Shown here one piece after another: positions 39,820 to 50,880 of a DNA stretch of 64,000 nt. Origin of the DNA: Glandiceps talaboti (lineage: Eukaryota > Hemichordata > Enteropneusta > Spengelidae); the NCBI RefSeq assembly GCF_964340395.1, contig NC_135557.1, positions 124,001 through 188,000 on the forward strand. The letters are read 5' to 3'. The first letter of the stretch is position 1. Each line of letters opens with the position of its first letter. A program made the position numbers and the translations under genes. The notes under the pieces are model-generated. The model ran no database searches, was not told the DNA's origin, and saw nothing but the letters and a program-made list of their open reading frames with translations.

Positions 39820-41274
39820 GATTCAAAACCAGTCAACACAGGTTTAAAACCGATCAAAACTGATCAAAACTGGTCAAAACCTGTGCAAACCTGTCAAACC
39901 GGTCCAAACCGTTCAAAAATAGGTGCAAACAACTCAAAACCCGTCAAAACCGATCAATACTTGTCAAAACATGTCCAAACCTTTCCAAACAGGTCAAAAC
40001 CAGTCGAAAACCCATCCAAATTGGTCTAAAACCAGTGCAAACAAGTCAAAACTGATCAAAACAAGTCAACACCGGTTTAAAACCAATCAAAACTGATCAA
40101 AACTGGTCAAAACCTGTCGCAAACCGGTTTAAAACCAGTGAAAACTGGTCAAAACCTGTGCAAACAGGTCAAACGTCTACAAACCGGTCAAAAACCTATC
40201 CAAAACTGTCCAAAATAGGTGCAAACAACTCAAAACCCGTCAAAACCAGTCAAAACTTGTCAAAACCTGTCCAAACCTGTCCAAACCGGTCCAAACCGGT
40301 CGAAAACCTATCGAAACTGGTCCAAAACCAGTGCAAACAAGTCAAAACTGATCAAAACCAGTCAACACCGGTTTAAAACCTGTCAAAACCGGTTCAAAAC
40401 CAGTCAACACAGGTTTAAAACCGATCAAAACTGATCAAAACTGGTCAAAACCTGTGCAAACCTGTCAAACCGGTCCAAACCGGTCAAAAATAGGTGCAAA
40501 CAACTCAAAACCCGTCAAAACCGATCAAAACTTGTCAAAACAATTCCAAACCTTTCGAAACCGGTCCAAACCAGTCGAAAACCCATACAAACTGGTCTAA
40601 AACCAGTGCAAACAAGTCAAAACAGATCAAAACCAGTCAACACCGGTTTAAAACCGATCAAAACTGATCAAAACTGGTCAAAACCTGTCGCAAACCGGTT
40701 TAAAACCAGTGAAAACTGGTCAAAACCTGTGCGAACAGGTCAAACATCTCCAAACCGGTCAAAGACCTATCCAAACCTGTCCAAAATAGGTGCAAACAAC
40801 TCAAAACCCGTCAAAACCAGTCAAAACTTGTCCAAACCTGTCCAAACCTGTCCAAACCGGTCCAAACCAGTCGAAACCCCATCCAAACTGGTCCAAAACC
40901 AGTGCAAACAAGTCAAAACTGATCAAAACCAGTCAACACCGGTTTAAAACCGGTCAAAACTGATCAAAACTGGTCAAAACCTGTCAAAATCGGTTCAAAC
41001 CAGTCAACACAGGTTTAAAACCGATCAAACTGATCAAAACTGGTCAAAACCTGTCGCAAACCGGTCAAACCGGTCAAAACCGGTCACAAATAGGTGTAAA
41101 CAACAAAAAACCCGTCAAAACCGATCAAAACTTGTCCAAACCTTTCAAAACCGGTCCAAACCGGTCGAAAACCAGTGCAAACAAGTCAAAAGTGATCAAA
41201 ACCAGTCAACACTGGTTTTAAACCGGTCAAAACTGATCAAAACTGGTCAAAACCTGTGCAAACATATCAAAACC

Positions 41275-41452
41275 GGTCCAGAACCTGTCCAAACCTGTCC
41301 AAACCTGTCCAAAACCATTCCAAACCCGGCACAACATGTCCAAACCGGTCCAAAACTATTGCAAACAAGACAAAAAAGGTCAAAACCTGTCCATACCGGT
41401 TTTAAACCAGTCAAATCTGATCATAATTAGTTAAAACATAAACAATACTGTC
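41275..41452 (+). repeat. Satellite A marker segment M, diverged form, copy 12
   Basis: 178 bp. Unlike copies 10 and 11 it keeps AAACAAGACAAAA and ATTAGTTAAAAC, and has CCTGTCC where they have CCGGTCC near its start. It is therefore intermediate between the CTAG form and copies 10-11. Confidence 0.88.
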
Positions 41453-41855
41453 AAAACCCGACCAAACCGCAAACCGGTCGACACCTGTCCAAACCTGTTC
41501 TGTACAGGTTTAAATGAGTCAAAACCTGTGCAAACCTGTCTAAACGGTCCAAACCGGTCGAAAACCTATCCAAGGCGGACCAAAACTGGTGAAAATGAGT
41601 CAATACCGGTCAAAACCTTCCAAATTGGTTATAATCAGGTGAAAACAGATCAAAACTGGTCAAAACCTGTCAAAACTGGTTCAAACCTGTCGAAATCTAT
41701 CGAAACCAGTCCAAAACTGGTGAAAACAAGTCAAAACCGATCAAAAACAGTCAACACCGGTTTAAAACCGGTCAAAACTGATCAAAACCGGTCAAAACCT
41801 GTCAAAACCGGTTCAAACCTGTCGAAACCTATCTAAACCAGTCCAAAACTGATGC
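41453..41855 (+). repeat. Satellite A segment D, copy 3
   Basis: 403 bp and full length. It is part of the first unit of the 1,816-bp tandem duplication. Confidence 0.85.
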
Positions 41856-43090
41856 AAACAAGTCAAAACCGATCAAAACCAGTCAACACAGGTTTAAACC
41901 GATCAAAACTGATCAAAACTGGTCAAAACCTGTCGCAAACCGGTTTAAAACCAGTGAAAACTGGTCAAAACCTGTGCAAACAGGTCAAACGTCTACAAAC
42001 CGGTCAAAAACCTATCCAAAACTGTCCAAAATAGGTGCAAACAACTCAAAACCCGTCAAAACCAGTCAAAACTTGTCAAAACCTGTCCAAACCTGTCCAA
42101 ACCGGTCCAAACCGGTCGAAAACCTATCGAAACTGGTCCAAAACCAGTGCAAACAAGTCAAAACTGATCAAAACCAGTCAACACCGGTTTAAAACCTGTC
42201 AAAACCGGTTCAAAACCAGTCAACACAGGTTTAAAACCGATCAAAACTGATCAAAACTGGTCAAAACCTGTGCAAACCTGTCAAACCGGTCCAAACCGGT
42301 CAAAAATAGGTGCAAACAACTCAAAACCCGTCAAAACCGATCAAAACTTGTCAAAACAATTCCAAACCTTTCGAAACCGGTCCAAACCAGTCGAAAACCC
42401 ATACAAACTGGTCTAAAACCAGTGCAAACAAGTCAAAACAGATCAAAACCAGTCAACACCGGTTTAAAACCGATCAAAACTGATCAAAACTGGTCAAAAC
42501 CTGTCGCAAACCGGTTTAAAACCAGTGAAAACTGGTCAAAACCTGTGCGAACAGGTCAAACATCTCCAAACCGGTCAAAGACCTATCCAAACCTGTCCAA
42601 AATAGGTGCAAACAACTCAAAACCCGTCAAAACCAGTCAAAACTTGTCCAAACCTGTCCAAACCTGTCCAAACCGGTCCAAACCAGTCGAAACCCCATCC
42701 AAACTGGTCCAAAACCAGTGCAAACAAGTCAAAACTGATCAAAACCAGTCAACACCGGTTTAAAACCGGTCAAAACTGATCAAAACTGGTCAAAACCTGT
42801 CAAAATCGGTTCAAACCAGTCAACACAGGTTTAAAACCGATCAAACTGATCAAAACTGGTCAAAACCTGTCGCAAACCGGTCAAACCGGTCAAAACCGGT
42901 CACAAATAGGTGTAAACAACAAAAAACCCGTCAAAACCGATCAAAACTTGTCCAAACCTTTCAAAACCGGTCCAAACCGGTCGAAAACCAGTGCAAACAA
43001 GTCAAAAGTGATCAAAACCAGTCAACACTGGTTTTAAACTGGTCAAAACTGATCAAAACTGGTCAAAACCTGTGCAAACATATCAAAACC

Positions 43091-43268
43091 GGTCCAGAAC
43101 CTGTCCAAACCTGTCCAAACCTGTCCAAAACCATTCCAAACCCGGCACAACATGTCCAAACCGGTCCAAAACTATTGCAAACAAGACAAAAAAGGTCAAA
43201 ACCTGTCCATACCGGTTTTAAACCAGTCAAATCTGATCATAATTAGTTAAAACATAAACAATACTGTC
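43091..43268 (+). repeat. Satellite A marker segment M, diverged form, copy 13
   Basis: 178 bp, the +1,816 counterpart of the copy at 41,275. I see no difference inside the segment. Confidence 0.88.
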
Positions 43269-43671
43269 AAAACCCGACCAAACCGCAAACCGGTCGACAC
43301 CTGTCCAAACCTGTTCTGTACAGGTTTAAATGAGTCAAAACCTGTGCAAACCTGTCTAAACGGTCCAAACCGGTCGAAAACCTATCCAAGGCGGACCAAA
43401 ACTGGTGAAAATGAGTCAATACCGGTCAAAACCTTCCAAATTGGTTATAATCAGGTGAAAACAGATCAAAACTGGTCAAAACCTGTCAAAACTGGTTCAA
43501 ACCTGTCGAAATCTATCGAAACCAGTCCAAAACTGGTGAAAACAAGTCAAAACCGATCAAAAACAGTCAACACCGGTTTAAAACCGGTCAAAACTGATCA
43601 AAACCGGTCAAAACCTGTCAAAACCGGTTCAAACCTGTCGAAACCTATCTAAACCAGTCCAAAACTGATGC
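43269..43671 (+). repeat. Satellite A segment D, copy 4
   Basis: 403 bp, the +1,816 counterpart of the copy at 41,453. Confidence 0.85.
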
Positions 43672-44049
43672 AAACAAGTCAAAACCGATCAAAACCAGTC
43701 AACACAGGTTTAAACCGATCAAACTGATCAAAACTGGTCAAAACCTGTCGCAAACCGGTCAAACCGGTCCAAACCTTTCAAAAATAGGTGCAAACAACTC
43801 AAAACCCGTCAAAACCGATCAATACTTGTCAAAACATGTCCAAACCTTTCCAAACAGGTCGAAACCTTTCGAAAACCCATCCAAATTGGTCTAAAACCAG
43901 TGCAAACAAGTCAAAACTGATCAAAACCAGTCAACACCGGTTTAAAACCGATCAAAACTGGTCAAAACCTGTCGCAAACCGGTTTAAAACCAGTGAAAAC
44001 TGGTCAAAACCTGTGCAAACCTGTCAAACCGGTCGAAACCGGTCAAAAA

Positions 44050-44075
44050 TAGGGTTAGGGTTAGGGTTAGGGTTA
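44050..44075 (+). repeat. TTAGGG arm of head-to-head telomeric junction
   Basis: Twenty-six bases of G-rich telomeric repeat (TTAGGG phase) begin where satellite A breaks off in CAAAAATAGG. The + strand polarity is that of a right-hand chromosome end. Satellite and telomere overlap at TAGG, as expected for telomere addition at, or joining to, a matching 3' end. Confidence 0.93.
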
Positions 44076-44101
44076 CCTAACCCTAACCCTAACCCTAACC
44101 C
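44052..44101. repeat. Inverted repeat at the telomeric junction
   Basis: The two arms pair perfectly for 24 bp (44,052-44,075 with 44,078-44,101) around a CC centre at 44,076-44,077. Pairing stops where the right arm has its first CCCCTAA. A hairpin of this kind is difficult to clone and sequence, so its exact centre should be treated with care. Confidence 0.9.
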
Positions 44102-44200
44102 CTAACCCTAACCCTAACCCTAACCCCTAACCCTAACCCTAACCCTAACCCCTAACCCTAACCCTAACCCCTAACCCTAACCCTAACCCTAACCCTAACC
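44076..44200 (+). repeat. CCCTAA arm of head-to-head telomeric junction
   Basis: Tandem CCCTAA with CCCCTAA variants starting at 44,099, 44,124, 44,149 and 44,168, giving spacings of 25, 25 and 19 bp. The polarity is that of a left-hand chromosome end. The variant differs from that of the 39.5-kb array (extra C instead of extra A), so the two arrays have separate histories. The array ends CCCTAACC directly against satellite B (AATAGCCGC). Confidence 0.93.
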
Positions 44201-46513
44201 AATAGCCGCTATTTGGGTAAATAGCTAACATCCGTTATTTATCAAACTATTTTGGTAAATATTCAATAGCCGCTATTTATCTGAGATCTATTTTGCTATT
44301 TATCTGAGATCATAATATTTTGATAAAAAGCCAATAGCCGTTATTTATCTGAGATTCTGATATTTTAGTAATAGCTAATAGCCGCTATTTATTTGAGATT
44401 AAGCTATTTGAGTAAATAGCCAACAGCCGCTATTTAACTGAGATCAAGCTATTTTGGTTTATAGCCATTAGCCGCTATTTATCCGAGTTCGTGCTGTTTT
44501 GGTAAATAGCCAATAGCCGCTCTTTATCTGACATCAAGCTATTTGGGAAAATACCAAAAAGCGGCTATTTATTTGTGATCAAGCTATTTTTGTATATAGC
44601 CAATAGCCGCTATTTAACTGAGATCAAGTTATTTTGGTATATAGCCAATAGCCGCTATTTATCTGAAATCGTGATATTTTGCTAAATAGCCAATAGCCGC
44701 AATTTCTCTGAGTTCGAGCTATTTTTGTAAATAGCCAATAGCCGCTATTTTTTTGGGTTCAAGCTATTTTGGAAAATAACCAATAACCAATATTTATCTG
44801 AGATCAACCTATTTGGGTAAGTAGGCAATAGCAGCAATTTAACTGAGATCAAGCTATTTCGGTAAATAGCCAATAGCAGCTATTTATCTGAGATCAAGCT
44901 ATTTGGGGAAATACCTAAAAGATGCTATTTATTTGAGATGAAACTATTTGGGTAAATAATTTAACCAATAGCCGATATATATCTGAGATCAAGTTATTTG
45001 GGTAAATAGCCAATAGCTTCTATTTATCTGAATTCAAGTTATTTCGACAAATACCAATAGCCGCTATTTATCTGAGATCAATCTTTTTTTGAATACACCC
45101 AATAGCCGCTATTTTTTCTGAGATCCTAATATTTTGATAAATAGCCAATAGCCGCTTTTTAACTGAATTCAGGCTATTTTTGTAAATAGCCAATAACCGT
45201 TGGATCAAGGTATTGGGAAAATACCCAAAAGCCGCTATTTATTTGAGATCAAGCTATTTGGGTAAAAAGTCAAAAGGAAATATTTATTTGAGATCAAGCT
45301 ATTTTGGTAAATAACCTATAGCCGCAATTTATCTGAGATCAAGCTATTTTGGTAAATAGCCACTAGCCGCTGTTTATCTGAGATCAAGCTATTTGGCAAA
45401 ATACCCAAAAGTCACTATTTGGGTAAATAACCTGTCGCCACTATATATCTGAGATCGTGATATTTTCGTAATAGCCAATAACCGCTGGATCAAGTTATTT
45501 GGGAAAATACCCAAAAGCCGTTATTTATTTGAGATCAAGCTATTTTGGTAAAAAAACTATAGCCGCTATTTATTTGAGATAATGATATTTGGGTAAATAG
45601 CCAATAGCAGCAATTTAACTGAGATCAAGGTATTTGGGTCAATAGCCTATAGCAGCTATTTACCTAAGATCAAGCTATTTTGGTAAATACCTTAAAGCCG
45701 CTATTTATTTCAGATCAAACTATTTGGGTAAATAACCAATAGCCGCTCTTTATCAGAGATCAAGCTATATGTTAAAATACCCAAAAGCCGCTATTTATTT
45801 GAGATCAATCTATTTCGATAAAGAGCCAACAGCCTTAATTTGTATGAGATCACATTATTTGCGAAAATAAGCTATAGCCGCTAGATATCTGAGATCAGGC
45901 TATTTTAGCAAATTGCCAATAGCAGCAATTTAATTAAGATGAAGCCATTTGGGTAAAAAGGCAATAACAGTTTTCTAAGATCAAGCTAATTGGGCAAATA
46001 GCCAATAGCCGCTATTTATCTGAGATCAAACTATTTGGGTAAAGAGCAAATAACCGCTATTTATCTGAGATCAAGCTATTTGGGTAAATACCCAAAAGTC
46101 TCTATTTTTCTGAGATCAAGATATTTGGGTAAATAGCCAACATCCGTTATTTATCTGAGATCAAATTATTTTGGTAAATAGCAAATAGCCGCTAAATATC
46201 TGAAATCAAGCTATTTTGCTATTTATCTGAGATCGTGATATTTTTGATAAAAAGCCAATAGCCGCTATTTATCAGAGATCAAGCTATTTGGGAAAATACC
46301 CAAATGCCGCTATTTATTTAATATTTCAGATTAAGCTATTTGGGTAAATTGCCAATAGCCGATATTTATCAGAGATCAAGCTATTTGGGTAAATAGACAA
46401 TTGCCGCTATTTATCTGAGATCGAGCTATTTCGGTATATAGCCAATAGCTGCTATTTATCTGAGATCGTGATATTTTCGTAATAGCCAATAGCCGCTTTT
46501 TATCTGAGATCAA

Positions 46514-46531
46514 GCTATTTGGGTAAATAGC
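46514..46531. other. Representative satellite B hairpin
   Basis: GCTATTT-GGGT-AAATAGC is a 7-bp perfect stem with a 4-base loop. It is present in most monomers that carry GGG. Listed once as the type example. Confidence 0.8.
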
Positions 46532-46800
46532 CAATAACCGCTATTTATCTGAGATCAAGCTATTTTTGTATATAGCCATTAGCCGCTATTTATCTGAGAT
46601 CGTGATACTTTCGTAATAGCCAATAGCCGCTATTTATCTGAGATCAAGCTATTTGAGAAAGTAGCCAATTGCCGCTATTTATCTGAGATCAAGCTATTTT
46701 GGTATATAACCATTAGCCGCAATTTATCTGAGATCGTGATATTTTCGTAATAGCCAATAGCCGCTATTTATTTGAGATCAAGCTATTTGGGTAAATAGCC

Positions 46801-46813
46801 AATAGCCGCTATT
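46801..46813. other. Representative satellite B dyad AATAGC-C-GCTATT
   Basis: A 13-bp dyad with a single-base centre, spanning the monomer boundary, repeated in a large share of monomers. CAGC-type monomers (AATAGCAGCAATT) break it. Confidence 0.8.
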
Positions 46814-49800
46814 TATCTGATTTCGAGCTATTTTTGTAAATAGCCAATAGCCGCTGGATCAAGCTATTTGGGAAAATACCCAAAAGCCGCTATTTATCTG
46901 AGATCGTGATATTTTCGTAATAGCCAATAGCCGCTATTTATCTGAGTTTGAGCTGTTTATGTAAATAGCCAATAGCTGATATTTATCTGAGATCAAGCTA
47001 TTTGGGTAAATAACCTATAGCCGCTATTTATCTGAGATCAAGCTATTTTGGTAAATATCAAATAGCAGCAATTTATCTGTGATCAAGCTATTTGGGTAAA
47101 TAGCCAATAGCCGATATTTATCTGAGATCAAGCTATTTTGGTAAATAGCCAATAGCAGCAATTAAACTAAGATCAAGGTATTTGGGTAAATTGCCAATAT
47201 CAGCTACTTATCTGAGATCAAGCTATTTTGGTAAATAACCAATTGTAGCAATTTAACTGAGATCAAGCTATTTAGGTAAATAACCAATAGCCGATATTAT
47301 CTGAGATCAAGCTATTTTGGTAAATTGCCAAAAGCCACTATTTATCAGAGATCAAGCTATTTGGGTAAATAAACAATAGCCAATATTTGTCTGAGATCAA
47401 GCTATTTGGGTAAATAACCTATAGTAGCTATGTGTGATATTTTCGTAATAGCAAATAACCGCTCTTTTTCTAAATTCGAGCTGTTTTGATAAATAGCCAA
47501 TAGCCGCTATTTATCTGAGATCAATCTATTTTGGTATATAACCATTAGCCGCAATTTATCTGAGATCGTGATATTTTCGTAATATCCAATAGCCGCTATT
47601 TATTTGAGATCAAGCTATTTGGGTAAATAGCCGATAGCCGCTCTTTATCTGAGTTCAAGCTGTTTTGGTAAATAGCCAATAGCCGCTAAATTTCTGGGTT
47701 CAAGCTATTTGGGAAAATAACGAATAGCCGTTATTTATCTGAGATCAAGCTATTTGGGTAAATAGCCAATAGCAGCAATTTAACTGATTTCGAGCTTTTT
47801 TTTATAAATAGCCAATAGCCGCTGGATCAAGCTATTTGGGAAAATACCCAAAAGCAGCTATTTATCTGAGATCGTGATATTTTCGTAATAGAAAATAGCC
47901 GCTATTTATCTGAGTTTGAGCTGTTTTGGTAAATAGCCAATAGCTGATATTTATCTGAGATCAAGCTATTTTGGTAAATAGCAAATAGCAGCAATTTATC
48001 TGTCATCAAGCTATTTGGGTAAATAGCCAATAGCCGACTTTTATCTGAGATCAAGCTATATGGGTAAAGAACCAATAGCCGCTATGTATGTGATATCAAG
48101 CTATTTTGGTAACTAGCCAATAGCAGCAATTTAACTAAAATCAAGGTATTTGAGTAAATTGCCAATATCAGCTACTTATCTAAGATCAAGCTATTTTGGT
48201 AAATAACCAATTGTAGCAATTTAACTGAGATCAAGCTATTTAGGTAAATAACCAATAGCCGATATTATCTGAGATCAAGCTATTTTGGTAAATTGCCAAA
48301 AGCCACTATTTAGGATCAAGCTATTTGGGAAAATACCCAAAAGCCGCTATTTATCTGAGATCGTGATATTTTCGTAATAGCGAATAGCCGCTATTTATCT
48401 GAGATCAAGCTATTTTGGTAAATAGCATATAGCAGCAATAAATCTGTGATCAAGCTATTTGGGTAAATAGCCAATAGCCGATATTTATCTGATATCAAGC
48501 TATATGGGTAAAGAACCTATAGCCGCAATTTATCTGAGATCAAGCTATTTTGGTAAATAGCAAATAGCAGCAATTTATCTGACATCAAGCTATTTGGGTA
48601 AAGAACCAATAGCCGCTATGTATCTGAGATCAAGCTATTTTGGTAAATAGCCAATAGCAGCAATTTAACTAAGATCAATGTATTTGGGTAAATTGCCAAT
48701 ATCAGCTACTTATCTGAGATCAAGCTATTTTGGTAAATAACCAATTGTAGCAATTTAACTGAGATCAAGCTATTTAGGTAAATAACCAATAGCCAATATT
48801 ATCTGAGATCAAGCTATTTTGGTAAATTGCCAAAAGCCACTATTTATTAGAGATCAAGCTATTTGGGTAAATAGACAATAGCCAATATTTGTCTGAGATC
48901 AAGCTATTTGGGTAAATAACCTATAGTCGCTATGTATCTGACATCCTGATATTTTCGTAATAGCAAATAACCGCCCTTTTTCTTAGTTCGAGCTGTTTTG
49001 ATAAATAGCCAATAGCTGCTTGATCAAGTTAATTGGGAAAATACCCAAAAGCAGCTATTTATTAGAGATCAAGCTATTTGGGTAAATAGTAAATTGAAAA
49101 TTTTTATTTGAAATCAAGCTATTTGGGTAAAAAAACCTATAGCCGCTATTTATCTGTGATCAAGCTATTGGGGTAAATAGCCAATAGCCTCTATTTATCT
49201 GAGATCAAGCTATTTGGGAAAATACCCAAAAGCCGCTATTTATTTTAGAACAAGCTATTTGGGTAAATATCTTAAAGCTGCTATTTATATCAAATCAATG
49301 TATTTGGGTAAAAAACCTATAGCCGCTATTTATCTCAGATCAAGCTATTTTTGTAAATAGCCATTAGCAGCAATTTAACTGAGATCAAGCTATTTGGGTA
49401 AATAACCAATAGCAGCAATTTAACTGAGATCAAGGTATTTGGGTAAATAGCCTATAGCAGCTTCTTATCTGAGATCAAGCTATTTTGGTATATAGCCAAT
49501 AGCCGCTATTTTTCTGGGTTCAAGCTATTTGGGAAAATAACCAATAGCCGTTATTTATCTCAGATCAAGCTATTTGGGTAAATAGCCAATAGCAGCAATT
49601 TAACTGAGATCAAGCTATTTTGGTAAATACCCAAAAGCGGCTATTTATTTGTGATCAAGCTATTTTGGTATATAGACAATAGCCGCTATTTATCTGAGAT
49701 CTAGTTAATTTGATATATAACCAATTGCCGCTATTTATCTGAAATCGTGATATTTTGGTAAATAGCCAATAGCCGCTATTTATCTGATTTCGAGCTTTTT

Positions 49801-49962
49801 TTGTAAATAGCCAATAGCCGCTGGATAAAGCTATTTGGGAAAATACCCAAAAGCCGCAATTTATCTGAGATCAAGCTATTTTGGTAAATAGCAAATAGCA
49901 GCAATTTATCTGTGATCAAGCTATTTGGGTAAAGAACAATAGCCGCTATTTATTTGTGATCA

Positions 49963-50880
49963 AGCTATTTTGGTATATAGACAATAGCCGCTATTTATCT
50001 GAGATCTAGTTAATTTGATATATAACCAATTGCCGCTATTTATCTGAAATCGTGATATTTTGGTAAATAGCCAATAGCCGCTATTTATCTGATTTCGAGC
50101 TTTTTTTGTAAATAGCCAATAGCCGCTGGATCAAGCTATTTGGGAAAATACCCAAAAGCCGCTATTTATCTGAGATCGTGATATTTTCGTAATAGCCAAT
50201 AGCCGCTATTTATCTGAGTTTGAGCTGTTTTGGTAAATAGCCAATAGCTGATATTTATCTGAGATCAAGCTATTTGGGTAAATAACCTATAGCCGCTATT
50301 TATCTGAGATCAAGCTATTTTGGTAAATAGCAAATAGCAGCAATTTAACTGAGATCAAGCTATTTAGGTAAATAACCTATAGTCGCTATGTATATGACAT
50401 TCTGATATTTTCGTAATAGCAAATAACCTCTCTTTTTCTTAGTTCGAGCTGTTTTGATAAATAGCCAATAGCTGCTTGATCAAGTTAATTGGGAAAATAC
50501 CCAAAAGCAGCTATTTATTAGAGATCAAGCTATTTGGATAAATAGCAAATAGAAATTTTTTATTTGAAATCAAGCTATTTGGGTAAAAAAACCTATAGCC
50601 GCTATTTATCTGTGATCAAGCTATGGGGTAAATACCGCTATTTATCTAAAATCGTGATATTTTGGTAAATAGCCAATAGCCGCTATTTATCTGATTTCGA
50701 GCTTTTTTTGTAAATAGCCAATAGCCGCTGGATCAAGCTATTTGGGAAAATACCCAAAAGCCGCTATTTATCTGAGATCGTGATATTTTCGTAATAGCGA
50801 ATAGCCGCTATTTATCTGAGATCAAGCTATTTTGGTAAATAGCATATAGCAGCAATAAATCTGTGATCAAGCTATTTGGG
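49963..50880 (+). repeat. Satellite B block duplicated at +3,790 bp
   Basis: Sequence from about 49,963 matches 53,753 onward at offset 3,790. It includes the variant AGTCGCTATGTATATGAC at 50,391 and 54,181. Divergence begins near 50,890, where this copy changes to CAGCTATTTACC. Confidence 0.75.

Larger units (their letters stand above)
40088..41903 (+). repeat. 1,816-bp tandem duplication, unit 1
   Basis: Contains the CAGGTCAAACGTCTAC variant, M copy 12 and D copy 3. It is matched base for base over long stretches by the next 1,816 bp. The low divergence marks a recent event compared with the older duplications in 1-26 kb. Confidence 0.88.
41904..43719 (+). repeat. 1,816-bp tandem duplication, unit 2
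   Basis: Near-identical to unit 1. One clear difference is TTTTAAACTGGTC at about 43,031 against TTTTAAACCGGTC in unit 1. At the right edge CGATCAAACTGATC replaces CGATCAAAACTGATC. Confidence 0.88.
39820..44049 (+). repeat. Satellite A, right segment between telomeric arrays
   Basis: Satellite A in the same orientation as the main array. Its left end (39,820 to about 40,090) carries the CCGTTCAAAAATAGG variant typical of copies at about 4,341, 8,437, 14,526 and 18,123, not of the satellite just left of the telomeric array. The remainder is chiefly the 1,816-bp duplication. It ends abruptly inside the unit CAAAAATAGGTGC, at the junction with TTAGGG repeats. Confidence 0.95.
44201..46990 (+). 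repeat. Satellite B, irregular proximal zone
   Basis: Next to the telomeric junction the monomers vary strongly in length and sequence. Examples are CCAACAGCCGC, CCAGTTCGTGCTGTTTTGG-like variants, AAGCGGC, and truncated monomers such as AACCGTTGGATCAAGG near 45,196. I see no kilobase-scale repeat here, in contrast to the zone right of about 49 kb. Confidence 0.75.

Noticed and set aside
43788-44105. Frame reading from satellite A through the telomeric junction, giving Gly-Leu then Pro-Asn repeats
   Set aside because: The Gly-Leu and Pro-Asn dipeptides are translations of TTAGGG and CCCTAA. No gene-like start or context.
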